Below, piece after piece: positions 1-7,260 of a stretch of DNA of 25,567 nt. Position 1 is the stretch's first letter. Each line of letters starts with the position of its first letter. Made by a program: the position numbers and the translations under genes. Under the pieces are notes generated by a model, which was given only the letters and a program-made list of their open reading frames with translations, ran no database searches and was not told the origin of the DNA. The stretch spans positions 1 to 25,567 of the IMG/VR virus record IMGVR_UViG_3300036772_000234, one strand, 5' to 3'. This DNA is from a virus.

Positions 1-1063
1 GTGTGAACTTCAGCTCCATCGAACCACTGCCGATAGCCTGTGCATCTGCCGTGCCTGTCGTTGATCCCGTCGTTGCAAGCAGGATGAGCTGAGCGTTCTG
101 CATCACAAAGCTAAAGCCGACGTCGACTTGCTTCTTGCCGAAGATGAGCGCGGCAAGCACAATGCTTTCCGTCTGAGGGCCATTGACATTGTTCTTCTGC
201 TGGATGTCAAAGCTCTCAATGGCAAGTGCATCGCCTGTCGTTGAGCCATTGATGGTCCATCCGCCGCTGGTCGAGGTGTAAAAGAAGGGCTGGTGGTTTT
301 CGTAGCTGACCGTTGCAGGACTGCCCTGCACGCTGACTGCAATGCCCATCCAGGTGACTTCGTAGGCAAGAAGCTCTCCTGCTTTGCTGCTTCGTTTGAT
401 GGAGTCCACCTTGCAGTCACGGACGCGCATGGTAAGCCCCGCAGCGCCACTGAGGCTACCAATGCCGACCTCGATCGTGTAGTACGGGCTATCGACTTGA
501 TCGATCAAGGTATGCACAGTGAAAGCCCTGACAGCCCCCGCAGAAGTGTGGGCAAGTTTGAGGGCACCGCCGTTGTAGGAAGAGTCAACATTGAGGGTGT
601 AAGGTCCCGATCCCGTAGCAGGGATATCGAATATGGCGATTTCTTCGGTTGCTGTGCCGGGTTCGATGACAAGCACAATGGTTCCACTGCCTGTCAGGCC
701 TGTCTGCGCTGCCAATGAGATGCTCGTTGCACCCACCAAGGTATTGGCACTGAGTGTCGTTGCAACCGATGCTGGGGTCAGGGTATCTGACGCGGTTCCC
801 ATGGCGGCAGCTTCGGTGAAGCCAAGCTCGATCGGGCGCGGGTTGAAGACCTCCGTGACCTTGACTTCCTGTTTCTCTTTGATGACCTGCGAGAGGTGGT
901 CACTGCCATCGCCTTCCCAGATTTCTTTGGCGGTGACATCCCATCCAATCTTTGAGCCATCAAGCCACCGAATGAAGTTTGTCGGAGCTACAGGCGTTCC
1001 TTGCACGGATTGCTTGGCACGCCCGAAATAACTGTTATCATTGCGTATAGGGAGCGTTGGCAT
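1..1063 (-). CDS. Phage major tail tube protein, partial (C-terminus off the left edge)
   Basis: An open frame runs from ATG at 1063 to the left edge without a stop, giving 354 residues of an unfinished protein that begins MPTLPIRNDNSYFGRAKQS. The opening pattern (small protein start, then a G-R-A/V-Q-x-x-x-G-T-P-V-A-P-T segment and a hydrophobic W-L-D-G stretch) is typical of long-tailed phage tail tube proteins that polymerise into the tail lumen. The middle (about residues 90-175) is rich in Thr, Ser, Ala and Gly and looks like an Ig-like or beta-rich insertion. The end region (about 270-354) has alternating beta segments such as ESFDIQQKNNVNG. A GAAGAGG ribosome binding site precedes the ATG, and the upstream gene ends only four bases away. 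The family call rests on sequence character and on its place after the head-tail joining genes. Siphovirus or myovirus cannot be decided because no sheath gene is visible. Confidence 0.7.
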   Translation of the reverse strand, partial: MPTLPIRNDNSYFGRAKQSVQGTPVAPTNFIRWLDGSKIGWDVTAKEIWEGDGSDHLSQVIKEKQEVKVTEVFNPRPIELGFTEAAAMGTASDTLTPASVATTLSANTLVGATSISLAAQTGLTGSGTIVLVIEPGTATEEIAIFDIPATGSGPYTLNVDSSYNGGALKLAHTSAGAVRAFTVHTLIDQVDSPYYTIEVGIGSLSGAAGLTMRVRDCKVDSIKRSSKAGELLAYEVTWMGIAVSVQGSPATVSYENHQPFFYTSTSGGWTINGSTTGDALAIESFDIQQKNNVNGPQTESIVLAALIFGKKQVDVGFSFVMQNAQLILLATTGSTTGTADAQAIGSGSMELKFT

Positions 1064-1066
1064 GTG

Positions 1067-1540
1067 TTATACCTCTTCTGCACTTTCTGCTGCATGGCCA
1101 GCTTCGGTTGCATAGCCTTCAGCGATTTGCGGTGCGACGACCTCTGAAAGTGTCGAGACTTCGGTGGGATCAGAGACCTGCGTGGCTTGCTCAACGCGCC
1201 TCCCCGAAGATGTGATCTCTTCGAAGTCTCCTCTGCCAGAATGGTGCTCATATCCGATTTGCGCCCGTTCCTCTTCCGTGAGGTCAGCGTGCTCTGCCTT
1301 GACTTTCTTGCCTGTTCCTATGCGCTCGCTATCCTTTTCGCGGCGTGGATCATGCCACCATGTTTCCCCGCGTGCTTCGCTCTCGTTGATGTGCAGGGTG
1401 TCTCCCTTGCGGATGCGCAGGGATTTCAGGGGTTTGCCTTGAGCATCAAAGTAGGGCCTTCCGGCAGGTGAAAGCACGATTTCATGCTCTGCGATGTACC
1501 TTGCAGGGACCTTTCCCTTGAGAAGCGGATTGTCTGACAT
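1067..1540 (-). CDS. Hypothetical protein, 157 aa, disordered acidic C-terminus
   Basis: I do not recognise this protein. It starts MSDNPLLKGKVPARYIAEHE; the ATG at 1540 was chosen over a TTG six bases upstream because AAGGAG sits six bases before it. The N-terminal half has a motif-like stretch (LSPAGRPYFDAQGKPLKSLRI, then a charged WWHDPRR segment) that could form a small beta domain. Residues from about 95 on are rich in Glu, Ser, Thr, Val and Ala and look disordered (STLSEVVAPQIAEGYATEAG). It lies between the candidate tail terminator and the tail tube gene, so a role in the head-tail interface or in tail assembly is possible, but this is inference from position only. Confidence 0.75.
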   Translation of the reverse strand: MSDNPLLKGKVPARYIAEHEIVLSPAGRPYFDAQGKPLKSLRIRKGDTLHINESEARGETWWHDPRREKDSERIGTGKKVKAEHADLTEEERAQIGYEHHSGRGDFEEITSSGRRVEQATQVSDPTEVSTLSEVVAPQIAEGYATEAGHAAESAEEV

Positions 1541-1563
1541 ATGCAACTCCTTTCAAGAGGTCA

Positions 1564-2070
1564 TTATTCAATTTCGTCATAGGGTGGGATGCTGATTAAT
1601 AATTCCATCGTTCGATAAATAAGCTTTAAAGGTGCAGCACTCTCATCAAATTCGCCTTTATAGGGTGAAAGTGTTATTCTCGGAATAGCTCGACTTTGCT
1701 GCACGTGTCCACTTCCAATCAATCCCTCATTCTTGCTTACATTGCTTTTCATAATTTCAAGGTCTGCTGCGATGTTGGCACGGATCTCATCGTGCTGCGA
1801 TGGCTGCGATGTCCACTTGTCGTAGTACTCGACAATGGCTAGCAGGGTGCCTTCGTAGTGATTCGGCGAAATCCTATTGTATGATTGCGACCCTGACGAG
1901 AGATGCAATGCGGGGAATTGCGGCCCCTGTGTCATCTCAAACTTTTTCTGTACATAGAACTTCGGCGGTGTCGGCGATATCGCTGCTTGAAGCATTGCCA
2001 TCCGGGTATTAGCAAGGAGCACATTGCCTAGCGCATTCAAGATGACGATATCAGTGTTGGGATTAGCCAC
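1564..2070 (-). CDS. Hypothetical protein, 168 aa, candidate tail terminator/tail completion protein
   Basis: The protein starts at a GTG (MANPNTDIVILNALGNVL) that overlaps the end of the upstream gene by eight bases; AAGG lies about ten bases before it. The N-terminus is a short helix of the sort seen in tail terminator (Gp17/gpU-like) proteins, followed by alternating strands and helices (FPALHLSSGSQSYNR, YEGTLLAIVEYYDKW). No diagnostic motif is present. The assignment comes from order: it follows the HK97 gp10-like completion protein and precedes the tail tube gene, where the tail terminator normally sits. It could equally be another joining protein. Confidence 0.55.
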   Translation of the reverse strand: MANPNTDIVILNALGNVLLANTRMAMLQAAISPTPPKFYVQKKFEMTQGPQFPALHLSSGSQSYNRISPNHYEGTLLAIVEYYDKWTSQPSQHDEIRANIAADLEIMKSNVSKNEGLIGSGHVQQSRAIPRITLSPYKGEFDESAAPLKLIYRTMELLISIPPYDEIE

Positions 2071-2272
2071 GTGCGTCTACCTTGATTGTGATCGTCTGGC
2101 TAGGGTCAACTACCACAGAATTACCCCAAAGAGCCCCTGAGCAGACCGATGCTAGCGGGTTTGGGTTAAGTGCTGTCATGTTGCTAACAAGCGTCTGCGG
2201 TCCCATTGACGGAACACAACCATTTATATTTACCTGTTGGGTTATCTCATGACCGCAATGTGGACAATGCAT
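2063..2272 (-). CDS. Small protein with N-terminal CPHCG zinc-knuckle half, 69 aa
   Basis: The start MHCPHCGHEITQQVNING is fixed by AAGGAG seven bases upstream of the ATG. C3-P-H-C6-G is a typical half of a zinc ribbon. The only other cysteines are C19 and C44, too far apart to complete a classical CxxC pair, so the site may be completed by histidines (H2, H5, H8) or by a second subunit. The rest is Asn-, Pro- and Val-rich and ends in a short strand (SQTITIKVDARG). It lies between the gp10-like and tail terminator candidates. No function is assigned. Confidence 0.65.
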   Translation of the reverse strand: MHCPHCGHEITQQVNINGCVPSMGPQTLVSNMTALNPNPLASVCSGALWGNSVVVDPSQTITIKVDARG

Positions 2273-2286
2273 CTCTTTGCTCCTTC

Positions 2287-2781
2287 TTAATAATCCGCTG
2301 CCTCTTGCAATGCTTCATAGATTGCATCGCTTACCGTCGCATTGATGTCCTCGTCGGCCACATCGGTGATCGGCGATACGAAGTCATTGGGTTCCATGCC
2401 TGCTACGCTTGGCACGGGATGTGCAGCGCCTTCCCAGTACAAAGCTTTCTTGACCTTCGGGTAGATCCTCTGATGCAGAGGCCCGTAAAGTCCCGTGCCT
2501 TCTGTGACGTAGCCAAGCTTTGTTGGCTGGGTTGTCTTCACGGTCATCGTTGAGTCTTCCACGCTTGCATTGAAGCTCTCTGCGAGTGGCCCTGATGCAT
2601 CGCCTTCCGGTGAAGACCCACTGCTGCCTTGCCCGCGTGGAGCTGCACTTGCTAAGTCCTGGACCATGGCATTCCCTGCCTCATCCAGGCTTGCCTTGAT
2701 CACACTAGGCAAATCGGCGCGAAGCTGCGCAAGGCCTTCGAGTTGTCGCTGCAGAGCATTGCCCATGGTGATCTTAAGCAT
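2287..2781 (-). CDS. HK97 gp10-like head-tail joining / tail completion protein
   Basis: This 164-residue protein begins MLKITMGNALQRQLEGLAQL. It has the N-terminal helices (about 1-45) and C-terminal signature of the HK97 gp10 family: a T-G-L-Y-G segment near residue 95, then I-Y-P-K-V-K-K-A-L-Y-W and S-V-A-G-M-E-P-N-D-F-V near residues 105-135, matching the family pattern of I-x-P-K-x-x-K-A-L-x-W followed by G-x-x-P-x-x-F. Such proteins sit at the neck and complete the head-tail joint. The ATG follows the stop of the histidine-rich peptide gene directly (TAG-ATG), so translation is probably coupled to that peptide. Between them there is no room for an independent ribosome binding site outside the peptide gene itself. 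Confidence 0.72.
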   Translation of the reverse strand: MLKITMGNALQRQLEGLAQLRADLPSVIKASLDEAGNAMVQDLASAAPRGQGSSGSSPEGDASGPLAESFNASVEDSTMTVKTTQPTKLGYVTEGTGLYGPLHQRIYPKVKKALYWEGAAHPVPSVAGMEPNDFVSPITDVADEDINATVSDAIYEALQEAADY

Positions 2782-2892
2782 CTATTTGTGCCTTTTGTGT
2801 GTATGTGTCGTTTTCCGATGTGTCGATGTGTGCCGCTTATGGGTATGTGTGCTCTTGCTATGCGATGTATGCCTCTTATGGGTATGGCCCAT
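2782..2892 (-). CDS. Histidine-rich cationic repeat peptide, 36 aa
   Basis: A short open frame from ATG at 2892 to TAG at 2784-2782 encodes MGHTHKRHTSHSKST followed by HTHKRHTSTHRKTT and HTHKRHK. The composition is extreme: 11 His, 10 Lys/Arg, 9 Thr, 4 Ser, one Met and one Gly, with no acidic, aromatic or other hydrophobic residue. HTHKRH occurs three times (residues 3-8, 16-21, 30-35), spaced 13 and 14 residues apart. A perfect AAGGAGG lies nine bases before the ATG, the previous gene stops 18 bases upstream, and the stop codon abuts the ATG of the gp10-like gene. These three facts make translation likely. Clustered His suggests metal or nucleic acid binding, but I know of no matching phage family and no function is claimed. 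Confidence 0.7.
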   Translation of the reverse strand: MGHTHKRHTSHSKSTHTHKRHTSTHRKTTHTHKRHK

Positions 2893-2910
2893 ACTCTTTG
2901 CCCTCCTTGC

Positions 2911-3291
2911 TTATTGCGCTTGCCCACCGCCTGTCACACGCTTACAGTAAAGCTTTCTGTGAGCCAATGGCCCCGCGGCGCTGTTCTGCGGAAAGATCAC
3001 AGTAAGCGTCTCGTTGGCCCCCAGCTCGTCCCAAGGTGTATACAAAGGCGCGTCGATGAGTGTGACCTTGGTGATCGTGTCCTCTGCTACGATATCCGTG
3101 CCAGCCTCAACCTTCACCAAATAATTGCTCGTAAGTGCTGCCTCTGGCATTGTTCGGTAGTCAATGTCCGTCATTGGTCCTGCGTGCGCCTCGATCTCGC
3201 TGAGATACTCCGACGGCGCTGAAGTCCCTGTACTTGGTGAATACTCCGACCTCGACGTCCAGATCAGCACATTTGGGAGGACAACAGGCAT
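2911..3291 (-). CDS. Hypothetical structural-cluster protein, 126 aa
   Basis: The protein starts MPVVLPNVLIWTSRSEYSPS, four bases after the stop of the upstream gene, and ends GGGQAQ. Its second half contains alternating strand-like segments (DIVAEDTITKVTLIDAPLY, NETLTVIFPQNSAAG), compatible with a small beta-barrel joining protein. The position between a connector-like protein and the gp10-like protein fits the slot usually held by the head closure or stopper protein of long-tailed phages, but no motif proves that. The ribosome binding site is weak (GTAGAG) and overlaps the upstream stop, suggesting coupled translation. Confidence 0.65.
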   Translation of the reverse strand: MPVVLPNVLIWTSRSEYSPSTGTSAPSEYLSEIEAHAGPMTDIDYRTMPEAALTSNYLVKVEAGTDIVAEDTITKVTLIDAPLYTPWDELGANETLTVIFPQNSAAGPLAHRKLYCKRVTGGGQAQ

Positions 3292-3295
3292 AGCT

Positions 3296-3613
3296 CTACT
3301 CGACTTTCAAGGGCAGAACAACGTGCAGAGCTGTGAGCTTGTAGCTTTCCTCTTTATGCCATTCACCTTCCTTGTGACCCTCGCTTGCCTCGAACTTCGC
3401 AATGAGATCAGGGATATCCAGGCCTTCTGCGGTCTCAGGGATATCCGGCGATGAGACCGTGATATGCAGTCGGCCTTGGTCTCCATGCTTGACCTGCTCA
3501 ACTTGGTAGGAAGCAGGGAGCTTCAAGAGATCCTTGACATCGCTATGGCCTTTTCCGTGTGCAAACCACTCTGACCCATGTTTCGCGTCGATTTTGATAA
3601 TTGCTTTACCCAT
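3296..3613 (-). CDS. Hypothetical protein, 105 aa
   Basis: The start MGKAIIKIDAKHGSEWFAHG was chosen at the ATG at 3613, which lies about ten bases after AGGAGA; an ATG seven codons upstream would overlap the previous gene and has no such site. The sequence is hydrophilic with an even spread of charge and an amphipathic segment (DIPDLIAKFEASEGH). It ends with a predicted strand (LTALHVVLPLKVE). I do not recognise the family. It belongs to the tight head-tail joining cluster and is probably cotranslated with its neighbours. Confidence 0.65.
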   Translation of the reverse strand: MGKAIIKIDAKHGSEWFAHGKGHSDVKDLLKLPASYQVEQVKHGDQGRLHITVSSPDIPETAEGLDIPDLIAKFEASEGHKEGEWHKEESYKLTALHVVLPLKVE

Positions 3614-3626
3614 ACTGTTATTTCTC

Positions 3627-4553
3627 CTAAGCAACGGGAATACCTTGATAATCGAAGAGGCACGCAGCGGCCTTCTCGCAGAGTGCCTCGACCCGTGTTA
3701 CCCCTCGTACTTGCCTGATCCTCTGGATTTGCTGATCCCCGCTCTTGGCAAGATCTAATCCGCCCATTCCCTGCTTGCTCAAAGCTCGCTCTTCAAGCAG
3801 ATCCGTGACTTGTTTGATCGTTGCCTCACGGACAGCATCAGGAATGGTCGCTGTGTAGTCCGCTGTGATCGTTGGGCTCCCTGTCTGCTCCGTGTTGAAG
3901 GTCACGCGGCCTTCGGTGTAGTTCACTGAGTAGAGCGATGAGCTGACAATGGACCCATTGCTATAGACCACAGGTGGCACGGCAGGGAGCTGATTGGGCT
4001 GTATGTGCTTCGCTGCCTGATAGCTGCTTGCCCAAAATCCACGAACAGCTTGGTAGTTCTTGTTGTCCCCGACGTTAATCAGCGCCTCACCAAAGAATGC
4101 ATTGTAGAAGCAGCAAAAGCAGTCCATCTGTATCAAGGGATTGGAAAGGCCTAGTTGCAGAATGACAGGACTCAACGAATAGGTGATGGCTTGGAGTGGC
4201 ACAATCTCGACATACCCCGCAAACGGTGCAATCACTGCATCGCCTGGATTGATCGTGGCATAGAAACCACTGCCATCCTCGCTGAGATTGGATACCTGTA
4301 TCCTGTACCGCGCCACACTCTGAATAGGCACGGGATGGCTTGGGAAGCGGATTTGACGTTTTTTGTCATCCCACTTCTGTTCGAACCAGACATTGTGAGG
4401 CTCAAACCCGCCGACTTTCATGTCGAACTTCATGAAGGCATCCACGGCAGTCTCAGCGCGTGCAATGTAGTTATTCAATGAGATATCAGTGATCCCACTC
4501 AAGGAAACACCTGTATCCTGATCTTTATACATTTGCACCGAAAGGTATTTCAT
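3627..4553 (-). CDS. Head-tail connector/adaptor-like protein, 308 aa
   Basis: The protein begins MKYLSVQMYKDQDTGVSLSG and is preceded by GAAGG about ten bases before the ATG. The N-terminal part (about 20-45) is helical (TDISLNNYIARAETAVDAFM), like the first helix of phage adaptor proteins that read a DNA-end slot under the portal. The middle (about 60-240) is beta-rich with Pro and aromatic residues. A long C-terminal helix pair (about 240-295) includes the segment VREATIKQVTDLLEERALSK. Adaptor proteins normally follow the capsid gene, as here. It is longer than the usual 100-150 residues because of the central beta-rich domain. The call is by helix pattern and position, not by a signature motif. 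Confidence 0.5.
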   Translation of the reverse strand: MKYLSVQMYKDQDTGVSLSGITDISLNNYIARAETAVDAFMKFDMKVGGFEPHNVWFEQKWDDKKRQIRFPSHPVPIQSVARYRIQVSNLSEDGSGFYATINPGDAVIAPFAGYVEIVPLQAITYSLSPVILQLGLSNPLIQMDCFCCFYNAFFGEALINVGDNKNYQAVRGFWASSYQAAKHIQPNQLPAVPPVVYSNGSIVSSSLYSVNYTEGRVTFNTEQTGSPTITADYTATIPDAVREATIKQVTDLLEERALSKQGMGGLDLAKSGDQQIQRIRQVRGVTRVEALCEKAAACLFDYQGIPVA

Positions 4554-4575
4554 TGCCGTTTTGCCTTCTATGCCA

Positions 4576-4794
4576 CTAGACTAGCGCATGGTTCCAACTA
4601 TGCCGCTCTGGACTGGTGTTGTGAGGCACCTGCGTTGCGGTCTCCAATTGACCATCCCTGTCATAGGTCAGATCTGCGAAGGCATTGCCGTTCTCTTCCG
4701 TGAGATTGGTGATGGTTGCCTCATGGATTTGACCGTCTTGGTCGATATAGTTTGCCTTGTCGCCTTCTGCTGTTTCTCTGTTATTGATTATCAT
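4576..4794 (-). CDS. Hypothetical small acidic protein, 72 aa
   Basis: This 72-residue protein starts MIINNRETAEGDKANYIDQD after AAGGAAA. It consists of short strand-like segments (QIHEATITNLTEENG, NAFADLTYDRDGQLETAT), a pattern seen in small SH3-like phage accessory or decoration proteins. It ends HSWNHALV. It sits 22 bases upstream of the connector-like gene. No family is recognised, and the function is unknown. Confidence 0.65.
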   Translation of the reverse strand: MIINNRETAEGDKANYIDQDGQIHEATITNLTEENGNAFADLTYDRDGQLETATQVPHNTSPERHSWNHALV

Positions 4795-4809
4795 GCGTTG
4801 CTTTCCTTG

Positions 4810-5325
4810 CTATGCGCTTCTATCATGGAACCACACGGTAAAATCACCCGGAGTGCCCGACAACGTATAGAATAGACCCCTGTTTATTCTGCCTTTGTCG
4901 ATCTTCGTGTCATTGCCTGACGCTGGTTTGATCACGGCAATGGCAGTGCCTGCAGGGGTTGCGTTGGGATTGCCGTCGTAGAGCGTGAGCACAACGCTCG
5001 TCCCTGGATCATTGACCACGACGTCGCCGATATCCACCGTGCGCTGCGAACTAATGACATAGCCCCCGCTGTGGTTATTCACAAAGTCGGCAGTGAATGT
5101 CGAGGATGTCACGGATTTGACCAGGACGTCCTCGAATGTTCCTGTGCCACCTGAGAAGTTGAGCCACCTGCCGGGCGTAATATTGGTCATGTCGGCAGGC
5201 GTGACGACCACATTGCTTCCTGCAGTGATGGTCGTCACTGATGTCGTTGCCACATTGTTGCCAATGGCGGCAGCGGTTGATTGGACAGCCGTGATATGGG
5301 AAGGCCTGTATTGCCAATGAGACAT
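4810..5325 (-). CDS. Beta-rich virion protein with a module shared with its neighbour, 171 aa
   Basis: Two adjacent ATGs follow AGGAGG; the second, at 5325, has the better five-base spacing and gives MSHWQYRPSHITAVQSTAAA. Residues about 30-95 form a Thr/Val/Gly-rich module (VVVTPADMTNITPGRWLNFS, then a VLVKSVTSSTFTADF stretch and a small NNHSGG end). The same order of segments occurs in the adjacent 5335-6036 gene. The C-terminal part ends FYTLSGTPGDFTVWFHD and is compatible with a small beta-sandwich. Position after the capsid gene fits a head decoration or spike-like protein. Function is inferred from composition and place only. Confidence 0.62.
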   Translation of the reverse strand: MSHWQYRPSHITAVQSTAAAIGNNVATTSVTTITAGSNVVVTPADMTNITPGRWLNFSGGTGTFEDVLVKSVTSSTFTADFVNNHSGGYVISSQRTVDIGDVVVNDPGTSVVLTLYDGNPNATPAGTAIAVIKPASGNDTKIDKGRINRGLFYTLSGTPGDFTVWFHDRSA

Positions 5326-5334
5326 CATGGCCTC

Positions 5335-6036
5335 CTAGCCCGCAAAGCCGCGTCCTTGCGCAAGCACCATGTCCAGCTGCACAGTTACCGCCGGACTTGC
5401 CAAGCCTGTGCTGTTCGAGCTCACTCGCTTGAACGTGATAATGTCGCCTGGGTGGATACTGTTGGCAGTGTACTGCGTCGCAATCTCATGGGGCGTCAAG
5501 GCGGTCTCATTGGTCCCCGATGCGTAGGTCACACTTGCAAGTGGAGCAGAAACCACATTCCATGTGCTTGAGTGAGTATTGGCAAAGGTAGCCGTGAAAG
5601 TCGTCGCAGTCTTGCTGGTCACAATGACTGTCTCAGCGCTTGCCCCTGCATCTACAAGCAAAGCTGTGCCAACCGCGATATTTGTCATGCTGCCAGGGGT
5701 GATTTCTACGCTTCCCGCTGCACCCACAGCAGTCGAGGTTGTGGTACTTACCAGCAGAGCTCCTGCTCGTTTTTGCAAGACCTGCCATGTGAAATTGTTG
5801 GTTGCCGCGCCTGTGAGATTGGCCTCTGTCACAAGGTTGACCAAGCGTGCACGGAGATCATTGAGTGGCAGTGCGCCCGCCTGGCCTGTCCCTGCAAGCT
5901 TTGTCAGGTCTGGTACCACACCCAGCACATGCTCATAGTCAGTCGCCGAACCTGCCGTGGCAGATGGGATAAGCATGGCAGGGAAACCAAGCGGATAGTC
6001 CCTGTGGAGTCCAATGAATTCAGAGATCAGCGCCAT
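5335..6036 (-). CDS. Beta-rich virion protein, 233 aa, candidate head decoration or fibre-like protein
   Basis: The protein starts MALISEFIGLHRDYPLGFPA after GGAGG five bases upstream. The first 75 residues contain helices (LPLNDLRARLVNLVTEANLT). Residues about 105-165 hold the module VEITPGSMTNIAVGTALLVD, then VIVTSKTATTFTATFANTHS, which is shared with the next gene downstream. The remainder is beta-rich and ends with a strand segment PAVTVQLDMVLAQGRGFAG. Such a Met-Thr-Asn-Ile plus T-T-F-T-A-T/D-F pattern recurs in phage surface proteins in my experience, but I cannot name a family. It is most likely on the virion, close to the capsid. Confidence 0.62.
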   Translation of the reverse strand: MALISEFIGLHRDYPLGFPAMLIPSATAGSATDYEHVLGVVPDLTKLAGTGQAGALPLNDLRARLVNLVTEANLTGAATNNFTWQVLQKRAGALLVSTTTSTAVGAAGSVEITPGSMTNIAVGTALLVDAGASAETVIVTSKTATTFTATFANTHSSTWNVVSAPLASVTYASGTNETALTPHEIATQYTANSIHPGDIITFKRVSSNSTGLASPAVTVQLDMVLAQGRGFAG

Positions 6037-6038
6037 GA

Positions 6039-6518
6039 CTACCTCCGTGTCTCTGGCAGGTGCTTGCCAAGATTATCAATGAGCTCTTTGAGACGTTCAG
6101 CGCCAAGCTGCGTTGCCAAGGCTTCAAGGTCAACCCCTGCGAGCTGCGACATGAACTGCTCAACTGGCATCGGCTTGATCCCTGTAGCCCGTGCAAAGTC
6201 TGCTTCGGTTGCATCACTTGGAAGCACAGCCTGGATGCTGATCTTTCCGCAGATTTGATCGTTCTTGCCGTCGGCCCGTGTGCCACGTTGCCAATGCTTG
6301 ACAGTGCTGTAGGGGACATTGCGAGCAACGCCTCCCTTGAAGAGGACCTTATCAACGAATTGCTTTGATTCTGGCAGGACCTTGTTCCACCCATAGAGGA
6401 CAGTGACCTTCTCGTAGTCCTCGAATTCCTTGGGCTTCTCCAAGACAGCAGTGGCGGTCCCTGCTTGCGTTACCTCGTCACCCTGCTTTTGTTCGTTCTC
6501 TTTTTCTTTGCTAGACAT
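6039..6518 (-). CDS. Hypothetical protein, 159 aa, directly after the capsid gene
   Basis: The protein starts MSSKEKENEQKQGDEVTQAG; GGGAG lies eight bases before the ATG. The first 30 residues are charged and probably disordered. The middle (about 35-110) carries the segment KVTVLYGWNKVLPESKQFVD and a YSTVKHWQRG stretch, and the end is helical (LATQLGAERLKELIDNLGKH). It ends three bases before the next ATG, so the two genes are likely cotranslated. No known family is recognised. Its place right after the capsid gene is where adaptor or decoration proteins are found. Confidence 0.68.
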   Translation of the reverse strand: MSSKEKENEQKQGDEVTQAGTATAVLEKPKEFEDYEKVTVLYGWNKVLPESKQFVDKVLFKGGVARNVPYSTVKHWQRGTRADGKNDQICGKISIQAVLPSDATEADFARATGIKPMPVEQFMSQLAGVDLEALATQLGAERLKELIDNLGKHLPETRR

Positions 6519-6534
6519 TCTCTGTATCTCCCAA

Positions 6535-6553
6535 GAGGGGCGCGATGCCCCTC
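6535..6553 (-). terminator. GC-rich hairpin after the capsid gene
   Basis: On the minus strand GAGGGGC and GCCCCTC form a seven-base-pair perfect stem with a five-base loop, in the 60-base gap between the capsid stop and the next start. No run of T follows (TTGGGAG), so it is at best a weak terminator. It could instead be an attenuator or an RNA-stability hairpin that lets capsid mRNA outnumber its downstream message. Confidence 0.45.
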
Positions 6554-6578
6554 ATTGCATTCCTTGAAAATCAGTGGC

Positions 6579-7260
6579 TTACGATGCTAAGCGGCGAACC
6601 TTTGTGCAGAAGGACGGAGCAGCTATTTCAAGCCCAAACATCCCAAAAATTATCCACCTGGATGATAGGACACCATCAACACCGGAAGGTATTTGAAGCA
6701 CGGTGAAGCTTTCGCTGTACAGCCATGGGATAGCGATGTGATCTTCGTCTAAGATATAAATATCCTCGACTAGGGCACTATCACTTGTGCGGTTGTAGGT
6801 GCCGCCTGTAGAGCCTGGGAAGGGGATGATCAACAGCTCATCCTCAGAGTAGGTCAAGGAAGAGACACGGGTACCAGGGATCAAATCCCTGAGATTGGCA
6901 GAGGCGTCGTATCTCACGTTCGACATCTGTTCGTCATCAAAGGCTTGCTTCGAATTGAGAGACATAAAGGCAAGCTTCGGAGTGCCGCCGTTGTTCGCAG
7001 CTTGGGTTGCACCGAAGCGTAGAGACTCCGTGATGTTCAAAGACGAGACATCGACCTGCGTTGCACCATTGCCAGCGAATGAGCCAACAGATCCGAGCAC
7101 GCCACGGAAGCCATCAAAGCCGTTTGCGTTGTACTTTCCTTTTTCGGTGGTTGCGTCGGCAGACGGTGTATTCGAGGCATTGCCTTGCAGGATAAAGTAC
7201 TGGATATCCTGTGCGAGCTTGACCATTCCATTCAAATCTGTTACCTCGTAAGCTTCCCTG
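6579..7260 (-). CDS. Major capsid protein, exon 2 (C-terminal part)
   Basis: This exon supplies the C-terminal 227 residues of the split capsid protein. The reading frame is open before the first TTG (position 7235): the residues REAYEVTDLNGMVKLAQDIQ can be read continuously from the intron edge. The following segment carries the long spine helix and A-domain-like strands of the HK97 fold (IQYFILQGNASNT, then the terminal EIAAPSFCTKVRRLAS). There is no ribosome binding site or ATG near the open part, which argues that the exon is expressed only by splicing. The proposed 3' splice site is after a G at 7261, with 7257 as an alternative one codon shorter. Joined with exon 1 it gives 428 (or 427) residues. 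Confidence 0.75.

Noticed and set aside
103-462. Minus-strand 119-residue open frame (and 505-687)
   Set aside because: These lie in a different frame from the continuous tail tube frame that runs from 1063 to the left edge. The tube frame has no stop and a proper protein-like sequence.
2700-2927. Minus-strand 75-residue open frame overlapping the His-rich peptide
   Set aside because: It overlaps the gp10-like gene and reads the repeat in another frame. The in-frame ATG at 2892 has the ribosome binding site and ends exactly at the next gene, so the His-rich frame is preferred.
5572-6258. Plus-strand 228-residue open frame
   Set aside because: It is antisense to the beta-rich virion gene and its neighbour, with Cys- and Ser-rich random-like composition.
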